From: Mogibacterium sp.
Lineage (GTDB): Bacteria > Bacillota > Clostridia > Peptostreptococcales > Anaerovoracaceae
DNA: 64,000 nt
Reading direction: 5' to 3'
NCBI GenBank assembly: GCA_017403955.1
Contig: JAFRDH010000005.1
Coordinates: 1-64,000, forward strand
Below, piece by piece: positions 27,121 to 35,202 of the stretch. Numbering within the stretch: the first letter of the stretch is position 1; the number at the start of each line of letters is the position of its first letter. A model generated the notes under the pieces. The model saw only the letters and a program-made list of their open reading frames with translations, had not been told where the DNA came from and did no database searches. The translations under genes were made by a program, and so were the position numbers.

Positions 27121-27385
27121 AAACTTCATCCAGTTCGATGCATAAGCGGCACAGATGGCCGAAAGCCGCGGTGGCAAATAATAAGATCATGCATAAACTT
27201 CATCCAGCTTGACACATAAGCGGCACATATGGATGAAGGAGTCAGAGTCATAGGGGCTTGATTGCGCATAAACTTCATCCAGCTCGACACATAAGTGGCA
27301 CATATGGATGAAAGACGCAGTGTTAAAGAACAAATCAGAGCAATATCTTCATCCACCTCGGCCCATAATCAATGCATGTGGCCGA
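27121..27385. repeat. Array of four spaced hairpin repeats (74-75 bp period)
   Basis: TTCATCC begins the units at 27125, 27199, 27274 and 27348. Units 2 and 3 close with GGATGAA (27231-27237 and 27306-27312), giving a 7-bp stem around a conserved loop containing GACACATAAG and GGCACATAT. Units 1 and 4 are diverged and use GGCC-type inner pairing instead. About 30 bp of unrelated sequence separates units. There are no cas genes. Confidence 0.7.
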
Positions 27386-27500
27386 ATTACTATAAGATTG
27401 TTAAAAGGATGTAAAGGCTGACGATGCTGGAACTTGGGCCAGCTATAGCACGTGAACGAGGAAATGGCCCAATGCAGCACGCGCACCAGTATTGCATGCA

Positions 27501-27560
27501 GATAGTTAGAATGAAGATAGTTAGAATGAAGATAGTTAGAATGAAGATAGTTAGAATGCA
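27501..27560. repeat. 15-bp tandem repeat, four copies
   Basis: GATAGTTAGAATGAA occurs at 27501, 27516 and 27531, and with one change at 27546. The unit is a multiple of three, which creates a spurious short frame. Likely a slippage-prone minisatellite. Confidence 0.85.
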
Positions 27561-27631
27561 GGTAATAAGGCAGAAAGTAAGGCGGAAAGTAAAGCATATA
27601 AGGAAGTAAGGTGTATAAAATTACATGTAAA

Positions 27632-27661
27632 AAGCGGAGGCTGTGGAGTCTCCGCTTTTGT
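27632..27661 (-). terminator. Terminator of the gcvH-gcvPA-gcvPB operon
   Basis: GCGGAG and CTCCGC pair around an 8-nt loop, flanked by AAAA and TTTT. Read on the minus strand it follows gcvPB closely. Confidence 0.8.
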
Positions 27662-27696
27662 GGTGTTTGTGTCAGATCACGTTGTTCTGTGTCACA

Positions 27697-29115
27697 TTAT
27701 TCGAATGTGTATCTCAGGTGTGGCTCTCTTGCTGCCTTGGTATCATCAAGTCTCAGTACCGGTGTGGTCTGAGGTGCCATCTGTACACTCTCAGGAGCAT
27801 TGAAGATGCGATCGTAGATCTCGCGGAATGCTTCGATAGCTTCGTCGAGTGTCTCCTTGGTCTCTGTCTCGGTAGGCTCGATCATGAGGGCCTCGTGTAC
27901 GATCAGAGGGAAGTAGATTGTAGGTGGATGGATACCGTAGTCGAGGAGTGCTTTAGCTACATCCAGAGCTGATACGTGAGTCTTTCTGTAGATTGGATCA
28001 AGACCGATTACGAACTCGTGCATGCATGTGGTATCAAAGGCAACCGGATAGATGTCTTTGAGTTTTTCCTGCATGTAGTTAGCATTCAGTACAGCGTTCT
28101 CTGCAAGAGTGTGTACATCCTTGCCGATGGTCAGGAGATATGTATATGCCTTGACCATTACGAGGAAGTTGCCGTAGAAGCCGGTCATGTTGCCGATGGA
28201 CTTCTCAGCTCTTGTGTAATTCTCGCCGTCCTTGCAAACAAGGCCAGGTGCGAATGGAGCCAGGAAATCTTTATAAGCGCAAGGGCCGCTGCCAGGGCCG
28301 CCGCCGCCGTGAGGTGTCGAGAATGTCTTGTGCAGGTTCATGTGGATTACGTCAAATCCGATGTCTGCAGGACGTACGATACCGATTACAGCGTTGAGGT
28401 TAGCGCCGTCATAGTAGCAAAGTCCGCCTGCCTCATGGACGAGTCTTGTGATCTCCATGATATTAGGGTCGAAGAGACCAACTGTGTTAGGGTTGGTCAG
28501 CATCAGACCGGCAGTCTTAGGACCGAGGTGAGCTTTGAGGTCGTCGATGTCGACGGTACCATTCTCGTTCGACTTGATGACGATGGTCTTGTAGCCTGCC
28601 ATTGTTGCCGAAGCAGGGTTTGTGCCGTGAGCAGCATCAGGTACGATGATCTCGTTACGCTCTGTGTCGCCTCTGTCTGTGTGGTAAGCCTTGATCAGGA
28701 GAAGTCCGGTGAACTCACCGTGAGCTCCGGCTGCCGGCTGGAATGTAACACCTGCCATGCCTGTGATCTCACAGAGGAATTTCTCGAGTTCGCCTATGAG
28801 CTCATTAGCACCCTTTACTGTATGAGCAGGCTGAAGCGGATGCAGTTTGGCAAATCCAGGGAGAGCCGCCATCTTCTCGTTGATTCTAGGATTGTGCTTC
28901 ATTGTGCAGGAGCCGAGAGGATAGAATCCGTCGTTGACTCCGTGTGCTCTCTTAGCAAGAGCTGTATAGTGTCTTCCCATCTCGTTCTCGGAGATCTCTG
29001 GAAGATGTGCCTTCTTCTCGCGAAGTGGAACTTCCGGAAGTTTTACAGGAACATCACATGCAGGGAAGATATCTTGTCCTCTACCAGGAATGCTCTTCTC
29101 GAATATTAACTTCAT
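27697..29115 (-). CDS. gcvPB: Glycine dehydrogenase (decarboxylating) subunit 2
   Basis: 472 residues, the C-terminal half of the P protein in its two-subunit form. With GcvPA it decarboxylates glycine and transfers the aminomethyl group to lipoyl-GcvH. The PLP-binding lysine lies in HMNLHKTFSTPHGGGGPGSGP, and the IGSCTMKHNPR-type N-terminal region is present (LGSCTMKHNP here). Its start lies 1 nt after the gcvPA stop, with GGAGGTG inside gcvPA, so the two are translationally coupled. Confidence 0.95.
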   Translation of the reverse strand: MKLIFEKSIPGRGQDIFPACDVPVKLPEVPLREKKAHLPEISENEMGRHYTALAKRAHGVNDGFYPLGSCTMKHNPRINEKMAALPGFAKLHPLQPAHTVKGANELIGELEKFLCEITGMAGVTFQPAAGAHGEFTGLLLIKAYHTDRGDTERNEIIVPDAAHGTNPASATMAGYKTIVIKSNENGTVDIDDLKAHLGPKTAGLMLTNPNTVGLFDPNIMEITRLVHEAGGLCYYDGANLNAVIGIVRPADIGFDVIHMNLHKTFSTPHGGGGPGSGPCAYKDFLAPFAPGLVCKDGENYTRAEKSIGNMTGFYGNFLVMVKAYTYLLTIGKDVHTLAENAVLNANYMQEKLKDIYPVAFDTTCMHEFVIGLDPIYRKTHVSALDVAKALLDYGIHPPTIYFPLIVHEALMIEPTETETKETLDEAIEAFREIYDRIFNAPESVQMAPQTTPVLRLDDTKAAREPHLRYTFE

Positions 29116-29116
29116 C

Positions 29117-30460
29117 TTAGAACACCTCCTTTGCGATAGCTATGACTTCATCGATATCTTCTTTGGTGTTGAGTTCTGTGCAGCACCAGAGGATGCAGTC
29201 TGTGTCGCATCCGGCATCACAGCAGCCGCAGCAGAGCTTGAGTCCGCCCAGAATGCCTTTCTCTTCAAGAGCTGCGAGCAGTTTGTCAGCATCAGGACAT
29301 GTAGTTGCAAACTCATTCCAGAATTCACCTTCGAAGCAGCGCTTCATGCCGATCTTTTCGAGCTCGTCAGCCATATAGTGAGCTTTGGATGAGCAAAGCT
29401 TTGCAACATTCTCAAAGCCCTGAGGACCGATAGTCGAAAGATAGATACCTGCTCTGAGTGCGCACCATGCCTCGTTGGAGCAGATGTTGGAGCTTGCCTT
29501 CTCACGACGGATGTGCTGCTCTCTTGCCTGAATGGTCAGAACGAAGCCTCTTTCGCCTCTTGTATCTACTGTCTCACCGATAAGTCTGCCAGGCATCTGA
29601 CGCATATACTGCTGTCTTGTTGACAGGAATCCGAGGTAAGGTCCGCCGAACTCAAGTCCGAGTCCGAGAGGCTGTCCTTCACCTACTGCGATATCTGCGC
29701 CGATTTCGCCAGGGCTCTTGAGAGCGCCAAGCGCGAGAGGCTGGCAGTACATGATGAACTTAGCGCCGGCATCCTGTGTGATCTTGCAGAGATCTTCAGC
29801 ATCCTCTACGATACCGTAGAAGTTTGGATACTGCATCAGGAAGCAGGAAGCAGCAGGGTCATCTGCGAGAGCTTTCTTGAGAGCTTCCTTGTCGGTCTTT
29901 CCGTCTGCTGCAGGAATGACAACGACTTTGCTCTCTCTTCCGAATGAATATGTGTTGATTACTTTAAGGATCCTCTCATCGAGAGCACCGGATACATAAA
30001 TAGTGCTGTGCTTTCTGTCTTTGCACATCCAGCATGCTTCTGCAGCAGCGGAAGCACCATCGTACATGGAAGCGTTAGCGATGTCCATGCCGGTGATCTC
30101 AGCTATCATTGTCTGATATTCGAAGATCGACTGGAGGATTCCCTGACTGATCTCAGCCTGATATGGTGTATATGCTGTAACAAATTCTTCTTTGTTAGAG
30201 ATTGCGTCGACGGCGGATGGTACATAGTGATTGTAAGCGCCGGCGCCGCGGAAGATCGAACGGAAAATAACGTTCTTTGCTGCGAGTCCCTCAACTTTGC
30301 GGTCTACTTCGATCTCGCTCAGTCCCTCAGGAAGATTGAGTTCGCCCTTGACCTTAGCTTCGTCGGGGATTACTTTAAAGAGGTCGTCGAAATCCTTATA
30401 TCCGATCTCGTTGAGCATTTTCAGTTGCTCTTCCTTGGTGTTAGGAATAAAAGTGCCCAA
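29117..30460 (-). CDS. gcvPA: Glycine dehydrogenase (decarboxylating) subunit 1
   Basis: 447 residues, the N-terminal half of the P protein. It starts with TTG behind AAGGAGGAAATACA. Typical segments include AGAYNHYVPSAVDAI, YTPYQAEISQG and RGERGFVLTIQAREQHIRREKA. The C-terminal part has an unusual cluster of cysteines (LKLCCGCCDAGCDTDC), not needed for the known activity; it could bind metal or be redox-active. It follows gcvH by about 50 nt. Confidence 0.95.
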   Translation of the reverse strand: MGTFIPNTKEEQLKMLNEIGYKDFDDLFKVIPDEAKVKGELNLPEGLSEIEVDRKVEGLAAKNVIFRSIFRGAGAYNHYVPSAVDAISNKEEFVTAYTPYQAEISQGILQSIFEYQTMIAEITGMDIANASMYDGASAAAEACWMCKDRKHSTIYVSGALDERILKVINTYSFGRESKVVVIPAADGKTDKEALKKALADDPAASCFLMQYPNFYGIVEDAEDLCKITQDAGAKFIMYCQPLALGALKSPGEIGADIAVGEGQPLGLGLEFGGPYLGFLSTRQQYMRQMPGRLIGETVDTRGERGFVLTIQAREQHIRREKASSNICSNEAWCALRAGIYLSTIGPQGFENVAKLCSSKAHYMADELEKIGMKRCFEGEFWNEFATTCPDADKLLAALEEKGILGGLKLCCGCCDAGCDTDCILWCCTELNTKEDIDEVIAIAKEVF

Positions 30461-30509
30461 TGTATTTCCTCCTTACATAATCGTCAGTAACTACTTTTCG
30501 ATGAGATTA

Positions 30510-30878
30510 TTATCCTCTGTATTCATCGTATTCGTCAGCAGTCATGAAGTCCTCGCAAGCGGAGATGCTTCCGACCTTGATGAACCATGCGCCATAAGGA
30601 TCGTTGTTGATCAGAGCTGCATCGTCAAGAATGTCTTCGTTGATCTCTAAAACAACACCGGAAACCGGCGAATAAACGTCAGCTACCGCTTTTACGGATT
30701 CAACGTCACCAAAAGGTTCTCCTGCAACGACTTCATCGTCTACCTCAGGAAGGTTAACGAATACGAGGTCGCCGAGCTCACTCTGAGCATAATCAGTGAT
30801 TCCTACATAAGCTTCGTCTCCTTCGAAACGAACCCATTCATCGTCCTTTGTGTACTTCAGTTCTTTTGGATCAATCAT
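30510..30878 (-). CDS. gcvH: Glycine cleavage system H protein
   Basis: 122 residues, started at the ATG giving MIDPKELKY, because AAGGAGAT lies just upstream within an apparent 7-codon extension. The lipoyl-carrier lysine is Lys63 in ESVKAVAD. It shuttles the aminomethyl group between the P, T and L proteins. It leads a gcvH-gcvPA-gcvPB operon. gcvT is not here but is fused to an SHMT domain at 59938. Confidence 0.95.
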   Translation of the reverse strand: MIDPKELKYTKDDEWVRFEGDEAYVGITDYAQSELGDLVFVNLPEVDDEVVAGEPFGDVESVKAVADVYSPVSGVVLEINEDILDDAALINNDPYGAWFIKVGSISACEDFMTADEYDEYRG

Positions 30879-31173
30879 CGTTTTAATCTCCTTTTTCATA
30901 ATGCATTAGTAATATGAAACACATATAGATAGTGACCTTGCGCATACCCAAAAAAGGCGCAGAGCACACTTTTCTAACATATATTAATAATAGCACCGAC
31001 GCTGCAACAGCGTCAATAATGGGCAAATTACAGAAACGTTGGAAATACAGGCATATAGAACTTTTCTATATATGTACTAAATTAGAACAACAAGTCATGA
31101 AAATGTCTGGCCGGGAACGTCTCAAAATATGTTATTGTGGCAAGTTTTGTCTGAAGATGGTATATTAATTAAC
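30879..31173. other. Divergent gap between gcvH and the CvpA-like gene
   Basis: About 295 AT-rich bp. It holds the predicted minus-strand gcv promoter with an overlapping dyad. I looked for a glycine riboswitch on the minus strand and saw neither the CCGAAGG-type nor the GGACAG-type core. Confidence 0.55.
30987..31016 (-). promoter_or_regulatory. Promoter of the gcv operon with overlapping dyad
   Basis: On the minus strand, TTGACG (31016-31011) and TATTAT (30992-30987) are 18 nt apart. The perfect dyad GACGCTG-CAA-CAGCGTC (30998-31014) covers the -35 and most of the spacer, placing it well for a repressor. Confidence 0.5.
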
Positions 31174-31881
31174 ATGAATATTGAATGGTGGATGTTAGAC
31201 GGATTACTAGGCCTTGTAATACTTATCGCAGTTATCAGAGGTATTATCAAAGGCATAGGAGACACCGTGCTCAGGCTTATCGGCATTGCGGGCGGTGTCG
31301 CGCTTAGCGTGTTCTACTCGTCCAGAGTGGCAGAGTTTATCACAGGAACAGGGCTGAGCATTGTTTTGTATGATCATATTTATGACATTCTCATGCCGGA
31401 AGCTATAGCGGCAGCCGATTCAGCAGGTAATGATGTCGCCAACATGGTCGGACCTGCGGCGACAGATCCAATATCTGAAGCAATGCCTAAGACGTTGGGC
31501 GGTCTTGTAAGCAATCTGACGGACAAGACGGTCAGTGCCGCTGCAGACAGGCTGACAGAGATCGCTATCAGCATTCTCTCTGTTGTAGCTATTATGCTTG
31601 CGGTATGGTTCGTCATGTTCCTTCTCAGAGTGCTGTACAAGAGCCTTAAGAATGAATCGTTTGTGATCGGTTTTGTGGACAGACTGCTCGGAATGGTGCT
31701 GGGACTGATCAGAGGTCTGATCCTTGCATGTATCGTTGCAGCTGCAATGATACCGGTAGCTACGATTTTCGTTCCTGAGAAGGTGCCGGAGATACTTGAA
31801 GCCATGAATGGCACTTATTTTGCCGGAATAATATACGATATCAACCCTGTTATGCTGCTCGTCAAATACGTGATCGGTTAG
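31174..31881 (+). CDS. CvpA-family membrane protein
   Basis: 235 residues from ATG 31174, with four main hydrophobic helices and the CvpA-like N-terminus (LLGLVILIAVIRGIIKGIGDTVLRLIG). The family is an integral membrane protein linked to colicin V production in E. coli and to envelope homeostasis elsewhere; the mechanism is not settled. The ribosome binding site is weak. tadA follows 52 bp downstream. Confidence 0.82.
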   Translation: MNIEWWMLDGLLGLVILIAVIRGIIKGIGDTVLRLIGIAGGVALSVFYSSRVAEFITGTGLSIVLYDHIYDILMPEAIAAADSAGNDVANMVGPAATDPISEAMPKTLGGLVSNLTDKTVSAAADRLTEIAISILSVVAIMLAVWFVMFLLRVLYKSLKNESFVIGFVDRLLGMVLGLIRGLILACIVAAAMIPVATIFVPEKVPEILEAMNGTYFAGIIYDINPVMLLVKYVIG

Positions 31882-31933
31882 TAACGAGTTTTGGTTGATA
31901 TTCCAAGGGGTGTTGTGATAGAATACTTCAGCT

Positions 31934-32431
31934 ATGGTTTTTGATAAAATAGTGTGCTCAAATGATGACGAGCGGTTTATGCTCGAGGCAATGAGAGAGG
32001 CTGCGCTTGCTGCTGACAAGGATGAAGTGCCTGTAGGCGCAGTGATCGTGAAAGGCGGCAGGATCATTGCAAGAGCGCATAATCTTGTTGAAACTTCAGG
32101 CAGGTCTTCGGCGCATGCCGAGATGCTGGCGATAGAGCAGGCAGAGAGCCTGACCGGCGCAAAATGGCTGCCGGAGACGACTATTTATGTCACGCTTGAG
32201 CCATGCAGCATGTGCGCAGGGGCTATGGTGCTTGCAAGAATACCGAGGCTGGTCATTGGGGCAACTGATCCTAAGACCGGAGCGTGCGGTTCAGTACTGA
32301 ACGTAGCATTTAATGAGAGGCTCAATCACAGACTTGAGATCACCAGAGACGTTCTGGCTGAAGAGTGCAGTGAGCAGCTCAAGGAATTCTTCCGCGCAAG
32401 GAGACAGAGAAGATCCGCGGCGGAGCAATGA
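31934..32431 (+). CDS. tadA: tRNA-specific adenosine deaminase
   Basis: 165 residues. It converts A34 to inosine in tRNA-Arg(ACG). The zinc and catalytic motifs HAEM (His and Glu) and EPCSMCAGAM (PCxxC) are intact, and the N-terminal region (FMLEAMREA, EVPVGAVIV) matches the family. The C-terminal tail is basic. No strong Shine-Dalgarno is visible. Confidence 0.94.
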   Translation: MVFDKIVCSNDDERFMLEAMREAALAADKDEVPVGAVIVKGGRIIARAHNLVETSGRSSAHAEMLAIEQAESLTGAKWLPETTIYVTLEPCSMCAGAMVLARIPRLVIGATDPKTGACGSVLNVAFNERLNHRLEITRDVLAEECSEQLKEFFRARRQRRSAAEQ

Positions 32432-32480
32432 GCAGATGATTTAAGATTTTTTACATACTAACAGACGGAGGAGATAATTA

Positions 32481-33338
32481 ATGAAGAGGGGAACTCTGAT
32501 CGCTCTTCTCACAGCGATCATGATTATGGCATGCTCAGTATTCAGCTTTGCAGACGGCGGTCTGGAGCTGGTTTCATCATATCCGGAGGACGGACAGACT
32601 AAGACTTCAATGGAGAACCTCGGTGTGAAGCTCACCTTCAGCAAGCCGATCAATTCAGAAGAGGCCAAGAAGATCGATGAGTCCAAGTTCAAGATCGTAG
32701 ACGAAGACGGAGAACAAGTTCCTATCAAGGTTCTTTTCAGCGATAAGAATGATGGTCTGGTCCTGGTAGTTGCTTACGACGATAACGGATTCATTGCCAA
32801 GAATAATGAAGAATACAAACTGACTATCGCTGCTGATCTTGTTGATAACGACGGCAACGTACTCGGACAGGAGAAGACGATCACATTCAGGACTTACAAC
32901 CAGAGGATCAACAACATGGTCAACATGGGCATGATGTTCGTAATGTTCGGCGGAATCATGATCCTCAGCATTCGTCAGAATAATAATAAGAAAGAAGAAG
33001 AGCAGGAGAAGAACGAGCCTAAGGAAGCGTTCAATCCGTACAAAGAGGCCAAGAGAACAGGCAAGTCAGTAGAAGAAGTCATGGCAGAACAGGCCAAGAA
33101 AGAAGAAAAGCTTGCCAAGAAGAGAGCCCGCAAGAACAAGAATAAGGACGCAGAAGTTCTTCAGGAGAAGAAGATCGAGAATTGCGCTGAACTTCTGAAC
33201 AACGTATATCATGTTCACGCACCTGCACCGACCAACAAAGCAGACAGATCGATCGACGCACTCAGATCTGCAAGAAAGGCTGAAGCAAGAGCTGCAAAGG
33301 CAGCCAAGGCAGAGCAGGCTAAGTCCAAGAAGAAATAG
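32481..33338 (+). CDS. Membrane protein with extracellular Ig-like domain and cytoplasmic basic tail
   Basis: 285 residues: signal peptide or signal anchor (1-26), a Big_5/SbsA Ig-like beta domain (about 28-130, with the SSYPEDG...KLTFSKPI pattern), a hydrophobic segment at about 148-163, then a long Lys/Glu/Ala-rich tail predicted to be coiled-coil and cytoplasmic. The combination suggests a protein linking the cell surface to the cytoplasm, but no function is known. Followed by a terminator. Confidence 0.75.
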   Translation: MKRGTLIALLTAIMIMACSVFSFADGGLELVSSYPEDGQTKTSMENLGVKLTFSKPINSEEAKKIDESKFKIVDEDGEQVPIKVLFSDKNDGLVLVVAYDDNGFIAKNNEEYKLTIAADLVDNDGNVLGQEKTITFRTYNQRINNMVNMGMMFVMFGGIMILSIRQNNNKKEEEQEKNEPKEAFNPYKEAKRTGKSVEEVMAEQAKKEEKLAKKRARKNKNKDAEVLQEKKIENCAELLNNVYHVHAPAPTNKADRSIDALRSARKAEARAAKAAKAEQAKSKKK

Positions 33339-33367
33339 AATAAACTTATCTTAGGATAATAAGATTC

Positions 33368-33391
33368 GGGGGAGCAATGCTCCCCTGTTTG
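33368..33391 (+). terminator. Terminator
   Basis: GGGGAGC pairs with GCTCCCC around AAT, followed by a mixed T-rich tail (TGTTTGTT). Confidence 0.65.
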
Positions 33392-33413
33392 TTAGATGGG
33401 GAAAAAAGGAATG

Positions 33414-34409
33414 ATGATCAGAGACTCGATAGAATTAAAATCATTTGCCAAGATCAATCTTTCGCTGGAAGTGACGGGCAGGAGACCTGACGGATATCAC
33501 AATATCCGGTCATTTATGCAGGGAATTGACCTTTACGATGTGATAAAAATAACACAATGTCCTCAAAATGGAACAAAATACAATTTACCGCATTGCACAA
33601 TTGACGAGGTTGATGTATATTTATGTACGGACGCAAAAACAATTCCTGTCGATATGAGCAATCTTGCTTTCAAAGGTATCAAAGCAGTCCTCGATGAGAC
33701 CGGTTCAGTTGATCCGGAGACCGTCCTTCTGGTAGAACTCCGGAAGATGCTCCCGGTCGCAGCAGGCATCGCGGGAGGAAGCGGCAATGCTGCAGTCTGC
33801 ATGCTCGGACTGAACGCGCTTCTCGGTGATCCGCTCAGTCTCAGAGAACTGATGACGATAGGAACTAAAGTCGGCGCAGATGTTCCTTTTTCACTGATGA
33901 TGAATGCCAGTCTGAATCGTCAGGTACTTGCGGGAACTGACGCATATGAAGGACTGCGCGGACTTGACGAAGCGAAAGCGTCTGCATGGGTAAGCGGAAT
34001 CGGTGAGATCGTCGATCCTGCAGATCCCGTTCCGAGATTTGTCGTTATGGCGAATCCCGGGATCCCGGTTTCTACCAAAGCGGCTTACGAAGCGATAGAC
34101 TCGATCAATGCCGCCGGAAACCGTAAGCCGTGCGGAGAGGACAAGCTGTATATCAATGATTTCGAGTTATACACTCTGAGAGACTATCCTGAAGCAGCCC
34201 GCCTCAAAGCAGTAATGGATCGTGAGATCGGCGCAGATGTCGTACTGATGAGTGGAAGCGGACCGACTATGGTAGCTTATTACACTGATCAGCAAAAGGC
34301 ATTGGTCGGTTTTGACAGACTCAAAGAAATAGCGGACAGAGAGAATAACTGGAGAGTATGGCTGACACGTACAGGGGAAGAGCAGCCGGCAATCGCAACA
34401 GACAGATAA
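33414..34409 (+). CDS. ispE: 4-diphosphocytidyl-2-C-methyl-D-erythritol kinase
   Basis: About 331 residues from ATG 33414; in-frame ATGs at 33396 and 33411 are also possible. A GHMP kinase of the non-mevalonate isoprenoid pathway. The substrate-binding SFAKINLSLEVTGRRPDGYH and the ATP-binding glycine-rich LPVAAGIAGGSGNAA are clear, with SGSGPT near the C-terminus. It is followed by a GntR regulator 25 nt downstream. Confidence 0.9.
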   Translation: MIRDSIELKSFAKINLSLEVTGRRPDGYHNIRSFMQGIDLYDVIKITQCPQNGTKYNLPHCTIDEVDVYLCTDAKTIPVDMSNLAFKGIKAVLDETGSVDPETVLLVELRKMLPVAAGIAGGSGNAAVCMLGLNALLGDPLSLRELMTIGTKVGADVPFSLMMNASLNRQVLAGTDAYEGLRGLDEAKASAWVSGIGEIVDPADPVPRFVVMANPGIPVSTKAAYEAIDSINAAGNRKPCGEDKLYINDFELYTLRDYPEAARLKAVMDREIGADVVLMSGSGPTMVAYYTDQQKALVGFDRLKEIADRENNWRVWLTRTGEEQPAIATDR

Positions 34410-34434
34410 TAGAAATCAAGGAGAGGCACTAGAC

Positions 34435-35118
34435 ATGATGGAAATCCAACTCAAAGTACAGAAACCACTTAAGGATCTGGTATATCTTGAGCTAAAGCAT
34501 AAAATTCTGACAGGAGAGATCGTTTCACAGACAAGACTGATGGAGATCGATCTTTCGGAGAAGATGAATGTGAGCAGAACGCCTATCAGAGAGGCGATCA
34601 AGAGACTGGCAGATGACGGACTGGTCAAGGTTGAACCGAGAAGAGGAGCATATGTAGCTAATATTTCTATCAAGGATATGCTTGATGTCTTTGAAGTAAG
34701 AGAAGATCTGGAAGGCTTCGTAGCGAAGCTTGCCGCAGAAAGAATCACTGAAGACGAGAAGGAAGAACTCAAGAATATTTCGGCAGAGTACGAAGCAGCA
34801 CTCAATCAGGGCAACAAGGAGAGGATCATCGAACTTGATGAGAAGTTCCACAACTTCATCGTATCCTGCAGCGGTAATGAGACTCTGAGCGAGCTCGTCA
34901 ATTATGTACAGGAGCTCTCACTGAGATTCAGATACCTGTACTACAACGATTTCTCACTGTATGAATCAACAGCAGAGCAGCACAACAGGATCATGGACGC
35001 AATCAATAACGGCAGAGCAGAAGAAGCCAGATTTGAGGCTGATGCTCACGTTAAGGCTCTCAAGGAATTCGTCTTCGAGCTCGGCAAGAAGATGGAAGAA
35101 ATGGGCGAGACAGAATAG
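34435..35118 (+). CDS. GntR-family regulator, FCD subfamily
   Basis: 227 residues: winged helix (about 10-80, with VSRTPIREAIKRLADDGLVKVEPRRGAYV) and a helical FCD domain. Start behind GGAGAGG. It is clearly distinct from the two paralogous FCD regulators at 11166 and 15435. Its position directly after ispE suggests co-transcription, though a link to isoprenoid synthesis is not implied by the family. Ligand unknown. Confidence 0.9.
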   Translation: MMEIQLKVQKPLKDLVYLELKHKILTGEIVSQTRLMEIDLSEKMNVSRTPIREAIKRLADDGLVKVEPRRGAYVANISIKDMLDVFEVREDLEGFVAKLAAERITEDEKEELKNISAEYEAALNQGNKERIIELDEKFHNFIVSCSGNETLSELVNYVQELSLRFRYLYYNDFSLYESTAEQHNRIMDAINNGRAEEARFEADAHVKALKEFVFELGKKMEEMGETE

Positions 35119-35145
35119 CCTATTCAGCGTACATTACGTAAATCA

Positions 35146-35173
35146 AAAGCGGATGCCTCGGGGCATCCGCTTT
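35146..35173. terminator. Bidirectional terminator
   Basis: AAAGCGGATGC pairs with GCATCCGCTTT. It lies between convergent GntR and htrA genes and can serve both strands. Confidence 0.85.
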
Positions 35174-35202
35174 ATTGTGCTGTTATTATGCCGGTTAACG
35201 GA

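Larger units (their letters stand above)
26844..27696. other. Repeat-rich island between lpdA and gcvPB
   Basis: About 850 bp without a credible gene. In order it holds a long terminator stem enclosing a copy of the structured element, a four-unit array of hairpins at 74-75-bp spacing, a four-copy 15-bp minisatellite, and a terminator serving the minus-strand gcv operon. A 61-codon frame across the minisatellite is an artefact of its repeat. Confidence 0.75.

Noticed and set aside
27121-27385. CRISPR array
   Set aside because: Regular spacing suggested it, but the repeats are degenerate, about 45 bp long and hairpin-forming, only four units exist and no cas gene is in the window.
27424-27609. 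61-codon plus-strand frame with KIVRM repeats
   Set aside because: It is created by the 15-bp tandem repeat; no ribosome binding site and no protein-like character outside the repeat.
27976-29109. 377-codon plus-strand frame antisense to gcvPB
   Set aside because: A shadow of gcvPB: its composition mirrors the codon bias of the minus-strand gene, and gcvPB has full family motifs.
30879-31173. Glycine riboswitch upstream of gcvH
   Set aside because: Neither the CCGAAGG-type nor the GGACAG-type aptamer core is visible on the minus strand.
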